A DNA stretch of 64,000 bases from Christensenella intestinihominis (GTDB lineage: Bacteria; Bacillota; Clostridia; Christensenellales; Christensenellaceae). This document shows positions 1 through 8,553 of this stretch, one piece after another. How positions within the stretch are numbered: position 1 is the stretch's first letter; each line of letters opens with the position of its first letter. The stretch is from positions 55,339 through 119,338 of the forward strand of contig NZ_MAIQ01000009.1 of NCBI RefSeq assembly GCF_001678845.1, in the 5' to 3' direction. A program made the position numbers and the translations under genes. The notes under the pieces are model-generated. The model was given only the letters and a program-made list of their open reading frames with translations, did not search any database and was not told the origin of the DNA.

Positions 1-2
1 TT

Positions 3-179
3 ACGTTTTCCGATACCGGGGCGCACGGCGGGGAGCCGGTTCCGTTCCTGTTCTATGATTCCCGCAATGAAAGAAAGCAGGAGGGGCGCTTTACGGAGCA
101 GGACAGCCGTGATAAAAAGTATATCGTTACCGCGGCGGAGCTCAAGGCGATGCAAAAGCAGGCGGAAGCGCGAAGATAA
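3..179 (+). CDS. Phosphoglycerate mutase-like protein, C-terminal fragment
   Basis: This is an open reading frame entering from the left edge and ending in TAA at 177-179. The visible 58 residues include T-F-S-D-T-G-A-H-G-G-E-P-V-P-F-L, which resembles the C-terminal metal-site region (an H followed by a PVP stretch) of cofactor-independent phosphoglycerate mutases of the ApgM/alkaline phosphatase superfamily. Only the tail is visible, so the assignment rests on a short motif. It is part of the chromosomal flank and sits directly before the T-box-controlled trpB-like gene, which has its own promoter. Confidence 0.45.
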   Translation, partial: TFSDTGAHGGEPVPFLFYDSRNERKQEGRFTEQDSRDKKYIVTAAELKAMQKQAEARR

Positions 180-187
180 CTTCCCGC

Positions 188-216
188 TTGACATGCCCGG
201 GAAAGACTGCTATAAT
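188..216 (+). promoter_or_regulatory. Sigma-A promoter for the T-box/trpB-like transcript
   Basis: TTGACA (188-193) and TATAAT (211-216) are perfect consensus hexamers separated by exactly 17 bases. They lie just upstream of the T-box leader, so transcription should begin near 223. Confidence 0.9.
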
Positions 217-235
217 AAGCAATCATAAATAAAGA

Positions 236-499
236 AACCAGTGATTCAGAGGAGTAACCGGGAAAACCGCATTGAGAGAGCAATGGGCGGTGCGATCATT
301 GCAGCATAGGATTTTCGGTGAATGGACTGATGAGGGCAGGGAGAACAACGAAAGTTTAGTAATACCTGACGGAGTTTCCAACCGTTATCATGGAAACACA
401 ATTGTTTGATTGTGGCAGAGAGGGCGCTTTGCGCCAATCCGGGTGGCACCGCAGAAGTTTTAGGCTTTTGTCCCAGAAGTTGGGACAAAAGCCTTTTTT
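236..499 (+). promoter_or_regulatory. T-box riboswitch with tryptophan specifier
   Basis: The leader contains the conserved T-box GGGTGGCACCGC at 441-452, followed by a strong intrinsic terminator (arms 463-475 and 481-493, then six T). Stem I features are visible: an AGTA bulge near 250, GAGAGAGC, and GGTG. The specifier candidate is TGG at 323-325, in the context GAATGGAC typical of T-boxes, which indicates tRNA-Trp. The TGGC of the T-box would pair with a tRNA ending in G73-CCA, which fits tRNA-Trp. Uncharged tRNA-Trp should therefore allow read-through into the trpB-like gene. Confidence 0.9.
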
Positions 500-535
500 G
501 GTTTAAAATAAAACATTTGAAGGGGGAACAAAGCA

Positions 536-1909
536 ATGGTAAAAATTCCGCACAGACTCTATTTAACTGAAGACGAGATGCCCAGGCAGTGGTATAATAT
601 GCGCGCAGATATGAAAGAATTGCCCGCGCCGATGATGAACCCGGCGACAATGCAGCCGGCAACGGAGGAGGACCTCTATCCGGTGTTCTGCAAAAAGCTG
701 GCGCATCAGGAACTGGATAACGAGACGAGGTATGTGGACATTCCCGAGGAAGTCCTCGAGATGTACAAAATCTATCGCCCGTCGCCGCTGATCCGTGCGT
801 TTAACCTGGAAAAAGCCCTCGATACGCCTGCGAAAATTTATTACAAATTTGAGGGAAATAATACGTCGGGCAGCCATAAGCTCAATTCGGCAATTGCGCA
901 GGCCTATTATGCGAAGGACCAGGGCCTGAAGGGGCTCACGACAGAAACGGGGGCGGGCCAATGGGGAACTGCGCTCGCGGAAGCGTGCTCTTATTTTGGG
1001 CTTCCGCTTACGGTGTACATGGTTAAGGTCTCCTACCAGCAAAAACCCTTCCGCAAAGCGGTGATGCAGACCTTTGACGCGGATGTAATCGCCAGCCCGA
1101 GCGATACAACCGAAATTGGCCGCAAGATTCTGGTGGAAAACCCGAATACGTCGGGAAGCCTCGGCTGCGCGATTTCCGAGGCGGTGGAGAAGGCGGTCTC
1201 CACGGAGGGCTACCGTTATGTGCTTGGTTCGGTGCTGAACCAGGTGCTGCTCCATCAGTCGATCATCGGCCTCGAATCCAAGCTTGCGATGGAAAAGCTT
1301 GACGAATATCCGGATATCGTCGTCGGCTGCGCGGGCGGCGGTTCCAACCTGGGCGGCCTGATCGCGCCCTTTATGCAGGACAAGCTGACCGGAAAGGCAA
1401 ACCCGAGGATCGTCGCGGTGGAGCCGGCCTCCTGCCCGTCCTTCACGCGCGGCAGGTATGCGTATGATTTTTGTGATACGGGCAAAATTACGCCGATGGC
1501 GAAAATGTATACGCTGGGGAGCGGATTTATTCCCTCCGCGAACCACGCGGGCGGCCTGCGTTACCACGGGATGTCGCCCATCCTCTCCAAGCTGTACCAT
1601 GACGGATACATGGAGGCGGTGTCGGTCGAGCAGAGCAAGGTGTTCGAGGCGGCCGTGATGTTTGCCAAAAAGGAAACGATTTTGCCGGCGCCGGAATCTG
1701 CGCATGCGATCCGCACGGCGATCGACGAGGCGCTCCGCTGCAAGGAGTCGGGCGAGCAGAAAACCATCCTGTTCGGCCTCACGGGAACCGGATATTTCGA
1801 TATGACGGCCTATGAATCCTACCACGACGGGAAAATGAACGATTATATCCCGACGGATGAAGAACTGCAAAAAGGCTTTGACAGCCTGCCGGAGGTTCCG
1901 GAAAAATAA
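536..1909 (+). CDS. trpB: TrpB-like tryptophan synthase beta chain (TrpB2 type)
   Basis: This 457-residue pyridoxal-phosphate enzyme would condense indole (or a related substrate) with serine to make tryptophan in the cytoplasm. The length and the N-terminal extension match the TrpB2 subgroup rather than the shorter classical TrpB (about 400 residues). GSHKLNSA carries the PLP lysine, ETGAGQWG follows, and the glycine-rich phosphate-binding loop is CAGGGSN. The start ATG follows GAAGGGGGAACAAAGCA. No trpA is adjacent, as is common for TrpB2, so it may act alone in indole salvage. Control is by the tryptophan T-box directly upstream. It is the last chromosomal gene before the conjugative element. 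Confidence 0.9.
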   Translation: MVKIPHRLYLTEDEMPRQWYNMRADMKELPAPMMNPATMQPATEEDLYPVFCKKLAHQELDNETRYVDIPEEVLEMYKIYRPSPLIRAFNLEKALDTPAKIYYKFEGNNTSGSHKLNSAIAQAYYAKDQGLKGLTTETGAGQWGTALAEACSYFGLPLTVYMVKVSYQQKPFRKAVMQTFDADVIASPSDTTEIGRKILVENPNTSGSLGCAISEAVEKAVSTEGYRYVLGSVLNQVLLHQSIIGLESKLAMEKLDEYPDIVVGCAGGGSNLGGLIAPFMQDKLTGKANPRIVAVEPASCPSFTRGRYAYDFCDTGKITPMAKMYTLGSGFIPSANHAGGLRYHGMSPILSKLYHDGYMEAVSVEQSKVFEAAVMFAKKETILPAPESAHAIRTAIDEALRCKESGEQKTILFGLTGTGYFDMTAYESYHDGKMNDYIPTDEELQKGFDSLPEVPEK

Positions 1910-1917
1910 GGAAACGA

Positions 1918-1932
1918 AAAAAACGCGCACAA
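1918..1932. repeat. 15-bp segment matched in inverted orientation at 56837-56851
   Basis: AAAAAACGCGCACAA lies just after the trpB-like stop codon. Its exact reverse complement occurs at 56837-56851, just outside the large serine recombinase gene. The two lie close to the two edges of the element but are inverted, which is not the arrangement expected for attL/attR of a serine integrase. The significance is unclear. Confidence 0.35.
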
Positions 1933-2013
1933 TTATGCGGGCTGATATAAGAAAACATGAAAGAACTTAGTAAAATAAAGTGTTTAAGGCGGCTCGGCAA
2001 ACGGGAACGGATA

Positions 2014-2041
2014 AAGGACGTTAGAAATAACGTCCTTTTTT
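2014..2041 (+). terminator. Intrinsic terminator after the trpB-like gene
   Basis: AAGGACGTTA (2014-2023) pairs perfectly with TAACGTCCTT (2028-2037), with a loop of four bases and a run of six T (2036-2041). It closes the chromosomal trp unit just before the mobile element. Confidence 0.85.
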
Positions 2042-2061
2042 CATGCCTTAAAAAGTAAAAC

Positions 2062-2078
2062 CGGGCCAACATGGCCCG
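2062..2078. repeat. Dispersed palindrome, copy 1
   Basis: CGGGCCA-ACA-TGGCCCG is the leftmost copy of the family of short palindromes spread over the element. It lies between the trp terminator and parB. The outer TT of the left arm is missing. Confidence 0.85.
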
Positions 2079-2112
2079 AAGCACGAGGGAGGTGAACAAA
2101 TATCCCATTACA

Positions 2113-2137
2113 AGCCTGAAAATATCAGGCTTTTTTT
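2113..2137 (+). terminator. Terminator-type hairpin just before parB
   Basis: AGCCTGA (2113-2119) pairs with TCAGGCT (2125-2131), followed by seven T. It lies only about 30 bases before the parB-like start, so it either shields the element from read-through or attenuates parB. Confidence 0.7.
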
Positions 2138-2165
2138 ATGCCATGAAAAAGGAGGGAAAAAACAG

Positions 2166-3656
2166 ATGGCAAACGACAAGCCAAACAAGCCGGAGGAGAA
2201 AAAAGCGGCAGCCGGAAAGCTGGCGGAACAAAAACCTATCCGGAACAAAGAAAGCGTTTCCCAAAAACCGGAAACAAAATCGGTTGTTCCGCCGGAAAAA
2301 GGAAAGCCGGAAAAAGCAAAAATGATAAATCCAGTCAAAGCACCGGCGGCTTCTGCAAAGGAGGGGCCAAATCCTGCTTCCGTCCCCAAACAGCCGGAAA
2401 CAAAAAAGGCGGCGATCCCCGGTCAAAGCAAGGGGATACAGGTAAATGAAAAGACGGACAAGAAGCCGGAAGAAAAGCCCAAACTTTCACCCATGCCGAA
2501 TAATAAGGTAAAAAGCGAATCGAAATTGAAAGAAGAAAAGCCCGTGATCCCTTTTCCCGCAAAAAAGGAAATGGCAGCACAGGGCAAGGAAAAAAACGCC
2601 GGGCAGGGAGAAACTGCGGAACGGGCAGCGGAGAAAAAAGCGGACGAGCCGGAACTAAAGGAGCGCAAGGCAAAGTTGGAGAAGGAGCTCCGTGAAAAAT
2701 TCCATATTCCGAAATCGGAAAAAGCGGCGGAACCGTGGAAAGCCCCGGAGGTAGAACAGGTCGTGCGCATCCCACATAATGAGCTCCACTCGTTCAAGGA
2801 TCACCCGTTCAACGTGGAGAAAAACACAAAATATATGGCGTTTGTGGCGAGTATCCGCGCGCACGGCGTAACGCAGCCAGCCATCGTCCGCCCCCGCCCC
2901 GCCGGCGGCTATGAGATCGTTTCGGGACACAGGCGCGACGAAGGCGGTAAAGACGCGGGCATACCATATACCCCGTGTATCATACGCGCGCTGAACGACG
3001 ACCAGGCGATCCAGCAGATGGTCGAGGATAATGTCAACAACCGGGAGATCGGGACAATGGAGCTCGCACGGGCATTGAAGAAACAGCTTGAATCCCTCAA
3101 GCACCAGGGGGCGCAGGAGGCGCTGCAAGGAGATGTGACGGCAAGCGTGGAGGACGTTGGGAAACGCTCCAACGCTATTGTCGCGGAACGAAACGGCATG
3201 AGCGTCAAGCAGGTGCAGAGGCATATCGCGCTTACGAACCTTTCCCCCTCTTTGCAGGAAATGGTGGACGGTAAGCGGCTCGGTAATGATAAGACGCTGA
3301 AAATAGCGTTTACCCCGGCAGTTGAACTGTCATATATCAAGGATGCAAAGCTACAAGAATATATTGCGGTGGCAATCGAGGGACAGCAATCGACGCCCTC
3401 CCTGTCGCAGGCACAGCGCATGAGGGAGCTCGCGCAAAAGAACATCTTAAACCCGGACATGATCGATGGGATTATGCTGGAAGAAAAAAAGGAGGTAGAC
3501 AAAGTGATCATATCCAGTCAGGAGCTTTCGCAGTATTTTGGAAAGGACAAAACGCCGCGTGAGATGAAAGATACCATACTTCACCTGCTCGACGAATGGA
3601 AAGACAAGCAAAAAGATATTGTGAAGCCAAATAAGAAAAACGAGTTGGAGAAATAA
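2166..3656 (+). CDS. ParB/RepB-like nuclease-domain protein
   Basis: This is a 496-residue protein. The first ~190 residues are a low-complexity Lys/Pro/Glu-rich region. From about residue 198 comes a ParB/Spo0J-type domain: VRIPHNELHSFKDHPFNV, then IVRPRPAGGYEIVSGHRR with the GHRR box, and a helix-turn-helix part (KRSNAIVAERNGMSVKQVQRHI). Such proteins bind DNA sites and serve partition or regulation of plasmids and conjugative elements. No ParA partner is adjacent. The start ATG follows AAAAAGGAGGGAAAAAACAG. It is the first backbone gene of the element. Confidence 0.85.
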   Translation: MANDKPNKPEEKKAAAGKLAEQKPIRNKESVSQKPETKSVVPPEKGKPEKAKMINPVKAPAASAKEGPNPASVPKQPETKKAAIPGQSKGIQVNEKTDKKPEEKPKLSPMPNNKVKSESKLKEEKPVIPFPAKKEMAAQGKEKNAGQGETAERAAEKKADEPELKERKAKLEKELREKFHIPKSEKAAEPWKAPEVEQVVRIPHNELHSFKDHPFNVEKNTKYMAFVASIRAHGVTQPAIVRPRPAGGYEIVSGHRRDEGGKDAGIPYTPCIIRALNDDQAIQQMVEDNVNNREIGTMELARALKKQLESLKHQGAQEALQGDVTASVEDVGKRSNAIVAERNGMSVKQVQRHIALTNLSPSLQEMVDGKRLGNDKTLKIAFTPAVELSYIKDAKLQEYIAVAIEGQQSTPSLSQAQRMRELAQKNILNPDMIDGIMLEEKKEVDKVIISSQELSQYFGKDKTPREMKDTILHLLDEWKDKQKDIVKPNKKNELEK

Positions 3657-3663
3657 CGGACCT

Positions 3664-3680
3664 CGGGCCAACATGGCCCG
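3664..3680. repeat. Dispersed palindrome, copy 2
   Basis: CGGGCCA-ACA-TGGCCCG lies directly after the parB-like stop codon, before the structured stretch at 3731-3818. Confidence 0.85.
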
Positions 3681-3730
3681 AACCGCAGGAAAAGGAATAT
3701 CTGTTATTCCCCGTCGCCGGTGTTTAGATA

Positions 3731-3818
3731 GCACAGACGGAAACAGGCAGTCAAGGGCGCGTTGCGCCGCCATAGGCGGTTTTAACCCTTGACGGCCTGT
3801 TCCGGCCTGTGCTTTTTT
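3731..3818 (+). terminator. Long structured hairpin ending in a T-run (terminator or small structured RNA)
   Basis: Several nested arms pair in order: GCACAG (3731) with CTGTGC (ends 3812), AACAGGC (3742-3748) with GCCTGTT (3795-3801), and TCAAGGG (3751-3757) with CCCTTGA (3786-3792). A further GC-rich inner hairpin lies near 3765-3780. Seven T follow (3813-3819). The structure is much longer than an ordinary intrinsic terminator. It occupies most of the gap between parB and the next gene. Confidence 0.65.
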
Positions 3819-3913
3819 TGTGCCCAAGCGGCGGGGATCAAGAAATTCCCCAGAGCCGCCCCCGCCCAAGAATGGGCGGGCGTGGGGTGGGCTGAAAGAA
3901 ACGGAGGCAAAGA

Positions 3914-4270
3914 ATGAAACGGCCATTGGCATATTTATCAGCCGCATGGAGCGGTAAACAGAAAACGGACATCGAACAGGCAGCGCGGTACTGCCGGGCG
4001 GTATATGAAGCGGGCGTTTCTCCCATTTGTCCGATCCTGTACCTGCCTTTGTTCCTCAACGACGCTGTCCCGAAGGAGCATAAGAGCGGGATAGATATTG
4101 GGCGCGACCTGCTGCGGAGAGCCCATGTGCTTGTGGTATGCGGGAACACAATCGACGAAAATGTGAAAAATGACATTGCCATTGCGGGACGGCTGCATAT
4201 CACAGCAACGACGCTGGAAGGGATTATGGCGGTCAAGGGACAGGGCGTGAAAAGGCAGGACAGCCGTTGA
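3914..4270 (+). CDS. DUF4406-like (nucleoside deoxyribosyltransferase-fold) protein
   Basis: This 118-residue protein opens with RPLAYLSAAWSG, followed by a helix with AARYCRAVYEAG and then SPICPILYLPLFLND. This pattern resembles the DUF4406/DUF7768 group related to nucleoside 2-deoxyribosyltransferases. A later GRDLLRRAHVLVVCGNTIDENVKNDI segment has the acidic and polar residues typical of the group. The biochemical role in mobile elements is not established. The gene overlaps the next one by four bases (TTGA), so the two are probably translationally coupled. Confidence 0.65.
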   Translation: MKRPLAYLSAAWSGKQKTDIEQAARYCRAVYEAGVSPICPILYLPLFLNDAVPKEHKSGIDIGRDLLRRAHVLVVCGNTIDENVKNDIAIAGRLHITATTLEGIMAVKGQGVKRQDSR

Positions 4271-5334
4271 TCACGCTGGGCAGCCTGTTTGACGGGATCG
4301 GTGTATTCCCGCTTGCGGGTATGAATTGTGGTATCACGCCTCTATGGGCGAGTGAGATCGAAAAAATCCCCGTTTCTATCACAAAAAGGCATTTCCCCGG
4401 TATGGAGCATTTGGGAGATATTACCGCCCTGCATGGGGCGGAGATCCCGGCGGTGGACGTTATCACATTCGGTTCCCCCTGCCAAAATTTATCGGCTGCC
4501 GGGAACCGAACAGGGCTTTCCGGGGAAAAATCCAGCCTGTACCACCACGCGATACGCATTATAAAGGAAATGAGGGAGGCGACGAATGGCAGGTATCCAG
4601 TTATCGCTGTTTGGGAGAACGTCATGGGAGCGTTTTCATCAAATGACCGGATGGATTTTAGAGCCGTGCTCCAGTCTTTCACAGATACCGAGGTTCCAAT
4701 GCCTGTTAGTGGAAGATGGGCATGCGCCGGAATGGTGCGAGGGGGACGTCCTGACGTCGCATGGAGATTGCTGGACGCCCAGTATTGGGGAAAGCCCCGG
4801 CTGCCGCAGCGCAGGCGGCGCATCTTCCTCGTGGCAGATTTTGGAGGCGAACGCGCCGGAGAAATATTGTTCCGGCCCGGCGGTGTGCAGCCGGATACTG
4901 CGGCTTGCGGACAAAGCGGGATGCCCGCCGCCAAAAGAAATAGAGTACCTGCTGCTGAAACAGGGCGGGAAATATCCGGGATCACGGTCTGCCCGTTCCA
5001 AAAAATACGGATGCGGGGAACGGCGGGACGCAAAGACACAAATAGTTTTTTGGGGAGTTTTGGAAAACGCGGAGATCCCTTTCCCACCATATTAGCCAGC
5101 GATACCAATACCTTTGCGCTGTGGTACGGGGAGGAATACAAGAACGGCGTGATCCGCGACCTCATGCCGGTTGAATGTGAACGTCTCATGGGCTTGCCGG
5201 AAAATTGGACAAGATACGGCGCGGACGGCAGGGAAATATCGGACAGCGCGCGGTACCGCGCGCTTGGGAACGCAATCGCGCTTCCATGCGCTGAATACAT
5301 TATGCGCGGAATCGTGGAGGCGTTGGGAGGATAA
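4267..5334 (+). CDS. DNA (cytosine-5) methyltransferase
   Basis: This 355-residue enzyme transfers a methyl group from S-adenosylmethionine to cytosine C5. Motif I is LFDGIGVFPLAG, motif IV is GSPCQNLSAAG with the catalytic Cys, motif VI is ENV, motif VIII is QRRRRIFLVADF, and the C-terminal motif X is RYRALGNAIALP. The variable region between about 210 and 300 would set specificity. The TTG start overlaps the previous stop codon. No cognate restriction enzyme is adjacent, so it is an orphan methylase that likely protects the element during transfer into hosts with restriction. Confidence 0.9.
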   Translation: MITLGSLFDGIGVFPLAGMNCGITPLWASEIEKIPVSITKRHFPGMEHLGDITALHGAEIPAVDVITFGSPCQNLSAAGNRTGLSGEKSSLYHHAIRIIKEMREATNGRYPVIAVWENVMGAFSSNDRMDFRAVLQSFTDTEVPMPVSGRWACAGMVRGGRPDVAWRLLDAQYWGKPRLPQRRRRIFLVADFGGERAGEILFRPGGVQPDTAACGQSGMPAAKRNRVPAAETGREISGITVCPFQKIRMRGTAGRKDTNSFLGSFGKRGDPFPTILASDTNTFALWYGEEYKNGVIRDLMPVECERLMGLPENWTRYGADGREISDSARYRALGNAIALPCAEYIMRGIVEALGG

Positions 5335-5349
5335 CAGAATGGAGGAAAT

Positions 5350-6123
5350 ATGCCGGAAATACTCATTACAAAAAATACTCATGTGGCGGAACTGCTTGCC
5401 GTGCTGAACCGGGATAGCCCTGAATGGTATGGATTGAATATTCTTCTCGGCCAGATCGCGGACATACAAAAACAACTGGATACGGCGGTACATGAGCTTG
5501 CGGAAGTGCGGCGCGGCCTTGCGGACGCACAACAGCGAAACCATCCTGCCAAAATGGCTTTGCAAAAAGCAGAAGAAGCTATGCGGCAGTATGTTTCGGG
5601 CCTGCGGGAAAAACTCCAACGGCTGAAAGAAGCAGTGGCCGCCGGATGTAAAAATGCTTTCTCGGCGTTCCGGGAAAAAGGAAATGCCGCGCTGGCCCAT
5701 CTCTCCCGCTTTTTCAAAGTGCAGCCCATATTGGAAACGATCCGCAGCGACGCGGAAAAAGCAGCGAAAATGGCGGAACAAGCGATCCGCGCTGTCGAGG
5801 CGGCGGGCACAAGATACCATGAAGCCGGGCGTAACCTGCGTAACGCGGGACGTGCGCTTTCGGGCAAGAGCGGCATAACGGAAGCAAAACCAAACGGAAA
5901 AGCAGTACGAGGCATGACTGCCCCGTTCCGCGCCGCGTGTTCCTGTTCCAAAGGAATCGGAAAAAATACGGAAGCAGCGCTCCAACATTTGAAACAGTTG
6001 GAGGAAAAGGCCGCGAAGCCACCGCATATCAAAAAGGTACTGCGGGAGTGCGGGAAACAAGCGGAGCGGGAAAACCGAAGCAAACGAGGACACAGGGACA
6101 AAAATATCGCCCATGAGCGGTAG
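5350..6123 (+). CDS. Coiled-coil mobile-element protein (DUF6674-like)
   Basis: This is a 257-residue protein without membrane segments or a signal peptide. Residues 1-110 are mostly helical, with heptad-like ADIQKQLDTAVHELAEVRRGLAD. A lysine/alanine-rich helical middle follows, and the tail is basic. The N-terminal layout resembles the DUF6674 family found in Clostridia conjugative elements, but I cannot name a function. It lies between the methyltransferase and pcfB in the same transcription unit, preceded by GGAGGAAAT. Confidence 0.5.
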   Translation: MPEILITKNTHVAELLAVLNRDSPEWYGLNILLGQIADIQKQLDTAVHELAEVRRGLADAQQRNHPAKMALQKAEEAMRQYVSGLREKLQRLKEAVAAGCKNAFSAFREKGNAALAHLSRFFKVQPILETIRSDAEKAAKMAEQAIRAVEAAGTRYHEAGRNLRNAGRALSGKSGITEAKPNGKAVRGMTAPFRAACSCSKGIGKNTEAALQHLKQLEEKAAKPPHIKKVLRECGKQAERENRSKRGHRDKNIAHER

Positions 6124-6133
6124 GGATGGCTGT

Positions 6134-6154
6134 TTCGGGCCAAGTTGGCCCGAA
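6134..6154. repeat. Dispersed palindrome, copy 3
   Basis: This is a perfect palindrome with central CCAAGTTGG, placed just before the ribosome binding site of pcfB. Confidence 0.9.
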
Positions 6155-6173
6155 GCGGGAAGGAGGCGTAATT

Positions 6174-6644
6174 TTGCAGGAAGATATTGAACGGCGCTTT
6201 TTAGCCTTGTCCGTATCGGCGGGCAGGATGACGGGCAGGGTATTGGCAAGGGCGTTGTCGTCGGCGCTCCGGCAGATACGGCGGGCCCGCCAAAAGGCGC
6301 ATACCCCGCATGGCAGGCAAAGCGTGAAAAAGCTGATGAACCATGCCGAAACGATAAACAGTATCCCGCTCGACGGGAACACGCGCCTGTTCGACCGGAC
6401 GGCGCGAAAATATAACGTGGACTATGCTTTTTACAAGACCGGGCCGAAAAAATACCTGCTGTTTTTCAAGGCGAAGCAGGCGGACGCGATCACGGCCTGT
6501 TTTTCGGAATACACCAAACGCGCCCTGCGTAAAGGTCGGAAGCCGCCCATACGGGAACAGGTGAGGCAGGCTGCCGATCTTGTACGGAATAAACAGTCGA
6601 AGGAACGTACACGGGAACGGGAGGCGGCGCAAGATGGAAGGTAA
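6174..6644 (+). CDS. pcfB: PcfB-family conjugation protein (DUF3801)
   Basis: This 156-residue basic protein belongs to the PcfB family, which works with the VirD4-type coupling protein in Gram-positive conjugation (established for Enterococcus pCF10-like systems). Typical features are FLALSVSAGRMTGRVLARAL near the start, HGRQSVKKLMNH, and YNVDYAFYKTGPKKYLLFFKAKQADAI. I chose the TTG start at 6174 because AAGGAGG lies 6-12 bases upstream. The longer reading frame from 6126 would translate the palindrome itself. The 3' end overlaps the start of the coupling protein gene. Confidence 0.85.
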   Translation: MQEDIERRFLALSVSAGRMTGRVLARALSSALRQIRRARQKAHTPHGRQSVKKLMNHAETINSIPLDGNTRLFDRTARKYNVDYAFYKTGPKKYLLFFKAKQADAITACFSEYTKRALRKGRKPPIREQVRQAADLVRNKQSKERTREREAAQDGR

Positions 6645-8454
6645 ACTCAAAAAGTATGCACTCCCGCTTGTTCCCTACCTGTTCCTATTTTGGGTGTTTC
6701 TAAAGTTCGGCACAGCTTACCGGATCGCGGCTGGGGATATGTTTTGGGAAAAATTAGCCGGGCTGCCGCATAGCCTACATGCGGCGTTTGGAACGATAGC
6801 GCCGGGGCTGGACGGCTTCGATTGGCTGATTGGGCTCATCGGAGCTGGGCTTGTGTGGCTTGCTGTGCAGTATAAAAAACATAACGCAAAGAAGTTTCGC
6901 AAAGATGAAGAATACGGTACGGCGCGCTGGGGTACGGCAAAGGACATCAAACCGTTTATTGATCCGGTTTTTCAAAACAATGTCATTTTGACGGGAACGG
7001 AGTTCCTTACAATGAACGGCCGCCCCAAAAACCCGGCAAACGCGCGCAATAAAAACTGCTGTGTTATCGGCTCGTCCGGGAGTGGCAAAACCCGGTTTTG
7101 GCTCACGCCGCAGCTCTTGCAGGCGCACAGCTCGTATGTGGTTGTCGATCCCAAAGGCAGCCTGCTCGGACAGGTGGGAAAATTTTTAGAGAGGCAGGGT
7201 TACAGGATCAAGGTGTTCAATAGTATAGATTTTTCAAAATCCATGCACTATAACCCCCTCGCATATATCCGCACGGAAACAGATATTTTGAAGTTTGTCA
7301 ACGCTCTGATCCTCAATACAAAAGGCGACGGCAAGGACGGAGACGAGTTCTGGACGAAAGCGGAAACGCTGCTGTACTGCGCCCTGACAGCATATATCGT
7401 ATTCGAGGCACCGGAGGAGGACAGGAACCTCAATACCCTTGTGGAGCTCATCGACAGCATGGAGGTCAGAGAAAACGACGAGAATTTCCGCAATGCTGTG
7501 GACTATATGTTCATGGGCCTTGAAAAGCGGAAGCCAAATTGCTTTGCGGTCAGGCAATACAAAAAGTACAAGCTGGCGAGCGGCAAAACGGCAAAATCCA
7601 TCCTCATAAGCTGCGGCGCGCGGCTTGCCCCGTTCTCCATCCCGCAGCTACAGGAGATCATGAGCTACGATGAACTGGAGCTCGACCAAACGGGAGACCG
7701 AAAAACGGCAGCGTTCTTCATCATTTCGGACACGGACAGCACCTACAATTTCATCGTTGCCCTCGCGTTTTCGCAAATGTTTAACCTGTTGTGCGAACGC
7801 GCGGATAACAAGTACGGCGGCAGATTGCCTCATCATGTGCGTTTTTTGTGGGATGAGGCGGCCAATACCGGGCAGGTACCGGGACTGGAAAAACTCGTCG
7901 CGGTCATCCGTTCGCGGGAAATATCCCTATGCCTGTTCTATCAGGCGCAGAGCCAATGCAAGGCCATATACAAGGATCATGCTGAAACCATTATGGGCAA
8001 TATGGATTCCATCATATTTTTGGGAGGCCGTGAGCATACGACGGTCAAGGAGTTATCTGAGACGCTTGGCAAGGAAACGATCTCTATGTATACGGACAGC
8101 AGGACGCGGGGCCAGTCAGAAAGCTATGGACAGAACCTGCAAAGGCTGGGAAAGGAGCTTATGACGATAGACGAGCTCACCACCATGCCGGGAGATAAGT
8201 GTATTTTACAGCTTCGGGGGCTGCGCCCCTTTTATTCCCCAAAGTACCGTTTGGAACGGCACCCGAATTACAGGCAGACCGCAGAAGCGGACGCAAAGCG
8301 CAATGCTTTTGACCTGTCTGGCCTTGTGAGCCGCCGCATGAGACCAAAGCCGGAGGAACAGTATGACGTTTACGAGGTGGACGTTACCGGGGAGGAAGCG
8401 GACGATGATATTTTGGATTACGATGACATAGACGATCCCGAAGCGTTTGGATGA
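6634..8454 (+). CDS. VirD4/TraG-type coupling protein
   Basis: This 606-residue membrane ATPase connects the relaxosome to the secretion channel. Two N-terminal transmembrane segments (about residues 10-27 and 55-75) are followed by DEEYGTARWGT. The Walker A motif GSSGSGKT begins near residue 146, the Walker B-like segment VRFLWDEAANTG lies near 405, and a C-terminal acidic tail ends the protein. This is the standard VirD4/TraG/PcfC layout. The start ATG at 6634 lies within pcfB (11-base overlap, GGAGG upstream), so translation is coupled. Confidence 0.93.
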   Translation: MEGKLKKYALPLVPYLFLFWVFLKFGTAYRIAAGDMFWEKLAGLPHSLHAAFGTIAPGLDGFDWLIGLIGAGLVWLAVQYKKHNAKKFRKDEEYGTARWGTAKDIKPFIDPVFQNNVILTGTEFLTMNGRPKNPANARNKNCCVIGSSGSGKTRFWLTPQLLQAHSSYVVVDPKGSLLGQVGKFLERQGYRIKVFNSIDFSKSMHYNPLAYIRTETDILKFVNALILNTKGDGKDGDEFWTKAETLLYCALTAYIVFEAPEEDRNLNTLVELIDSMEVRENDENFRNAVDYMFMGLEKRKPNCFAVRQYKKYKLASGKTAKSILISCGARLAPFSIPQLQEIMSYDELELDQTGDRKTAAFFIISDTDSTYNFIVALAFSQMFNLLCERADNKYGGRLPHHVRFLWDEAANTGQVPGLEKLVAVIRSREISLCLFYQAQSQCKAIYKDHAETIMGNMDSIIFLGGREHTTVKELSETLGKETISMYTDSRTRGQSESYGQNLQRLGKELMTIDELTTMPGDKCILQLRGLRPFYSPKYRLERHPNYRQTAEADAKRNAFDLSGLVSRRMRPKPEEQYDVYEVDVTGEEADDDILDYDDIDDPEAFG

Positions 8455-8465
8455 CAGTATATATG

Positions 8466-8488
8466 CTTCGGGCCAAGTTGGCCCGAAG
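8466..8488. repeat. Dispersed palindrome, copy 4
   Basis: This is a perfect 23-bp palindrome with central CCAAGTTGG, located in the gap between the coupling protein and Maff2 genes. Confidence 0.9.
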
Positions 8489-8503
8489 TAAGGAAGCGAA
8501 AAG

Positions 8504-8523
8504 ACCGCCGCAAGGCGGTTTTT
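8504..8523 (+). terminator. Terminator-type hairpin before maff2
   Basis: ACCGCC (8504-8509) pairs with GGCGGT (8514-8519), with five T at the 3' side. It sits inside the transfer operon, so it probably attenuates rather than ends transcription. Confidence 0.65.
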
Positions 8524-8553
8524 GTATTTATGGATAAAGGAGGCAGGTAGTTT

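Noticed and set aside
563..1930. Long minus-strand open frame (455 codons) opposite the trpB-like gene
   Set aside because: It is the mirror of a GC-rich coding sequence with strong codon bias, is rich in Arg/His, has no binding site and no recognisable domain.
2071..2325. Open frame starting in the first palindrome and overlapping parB
   Set aside because: It starts inside the repeat, crosses a terminator hairpin and has no family resemblance; the parB frame has the binding site.
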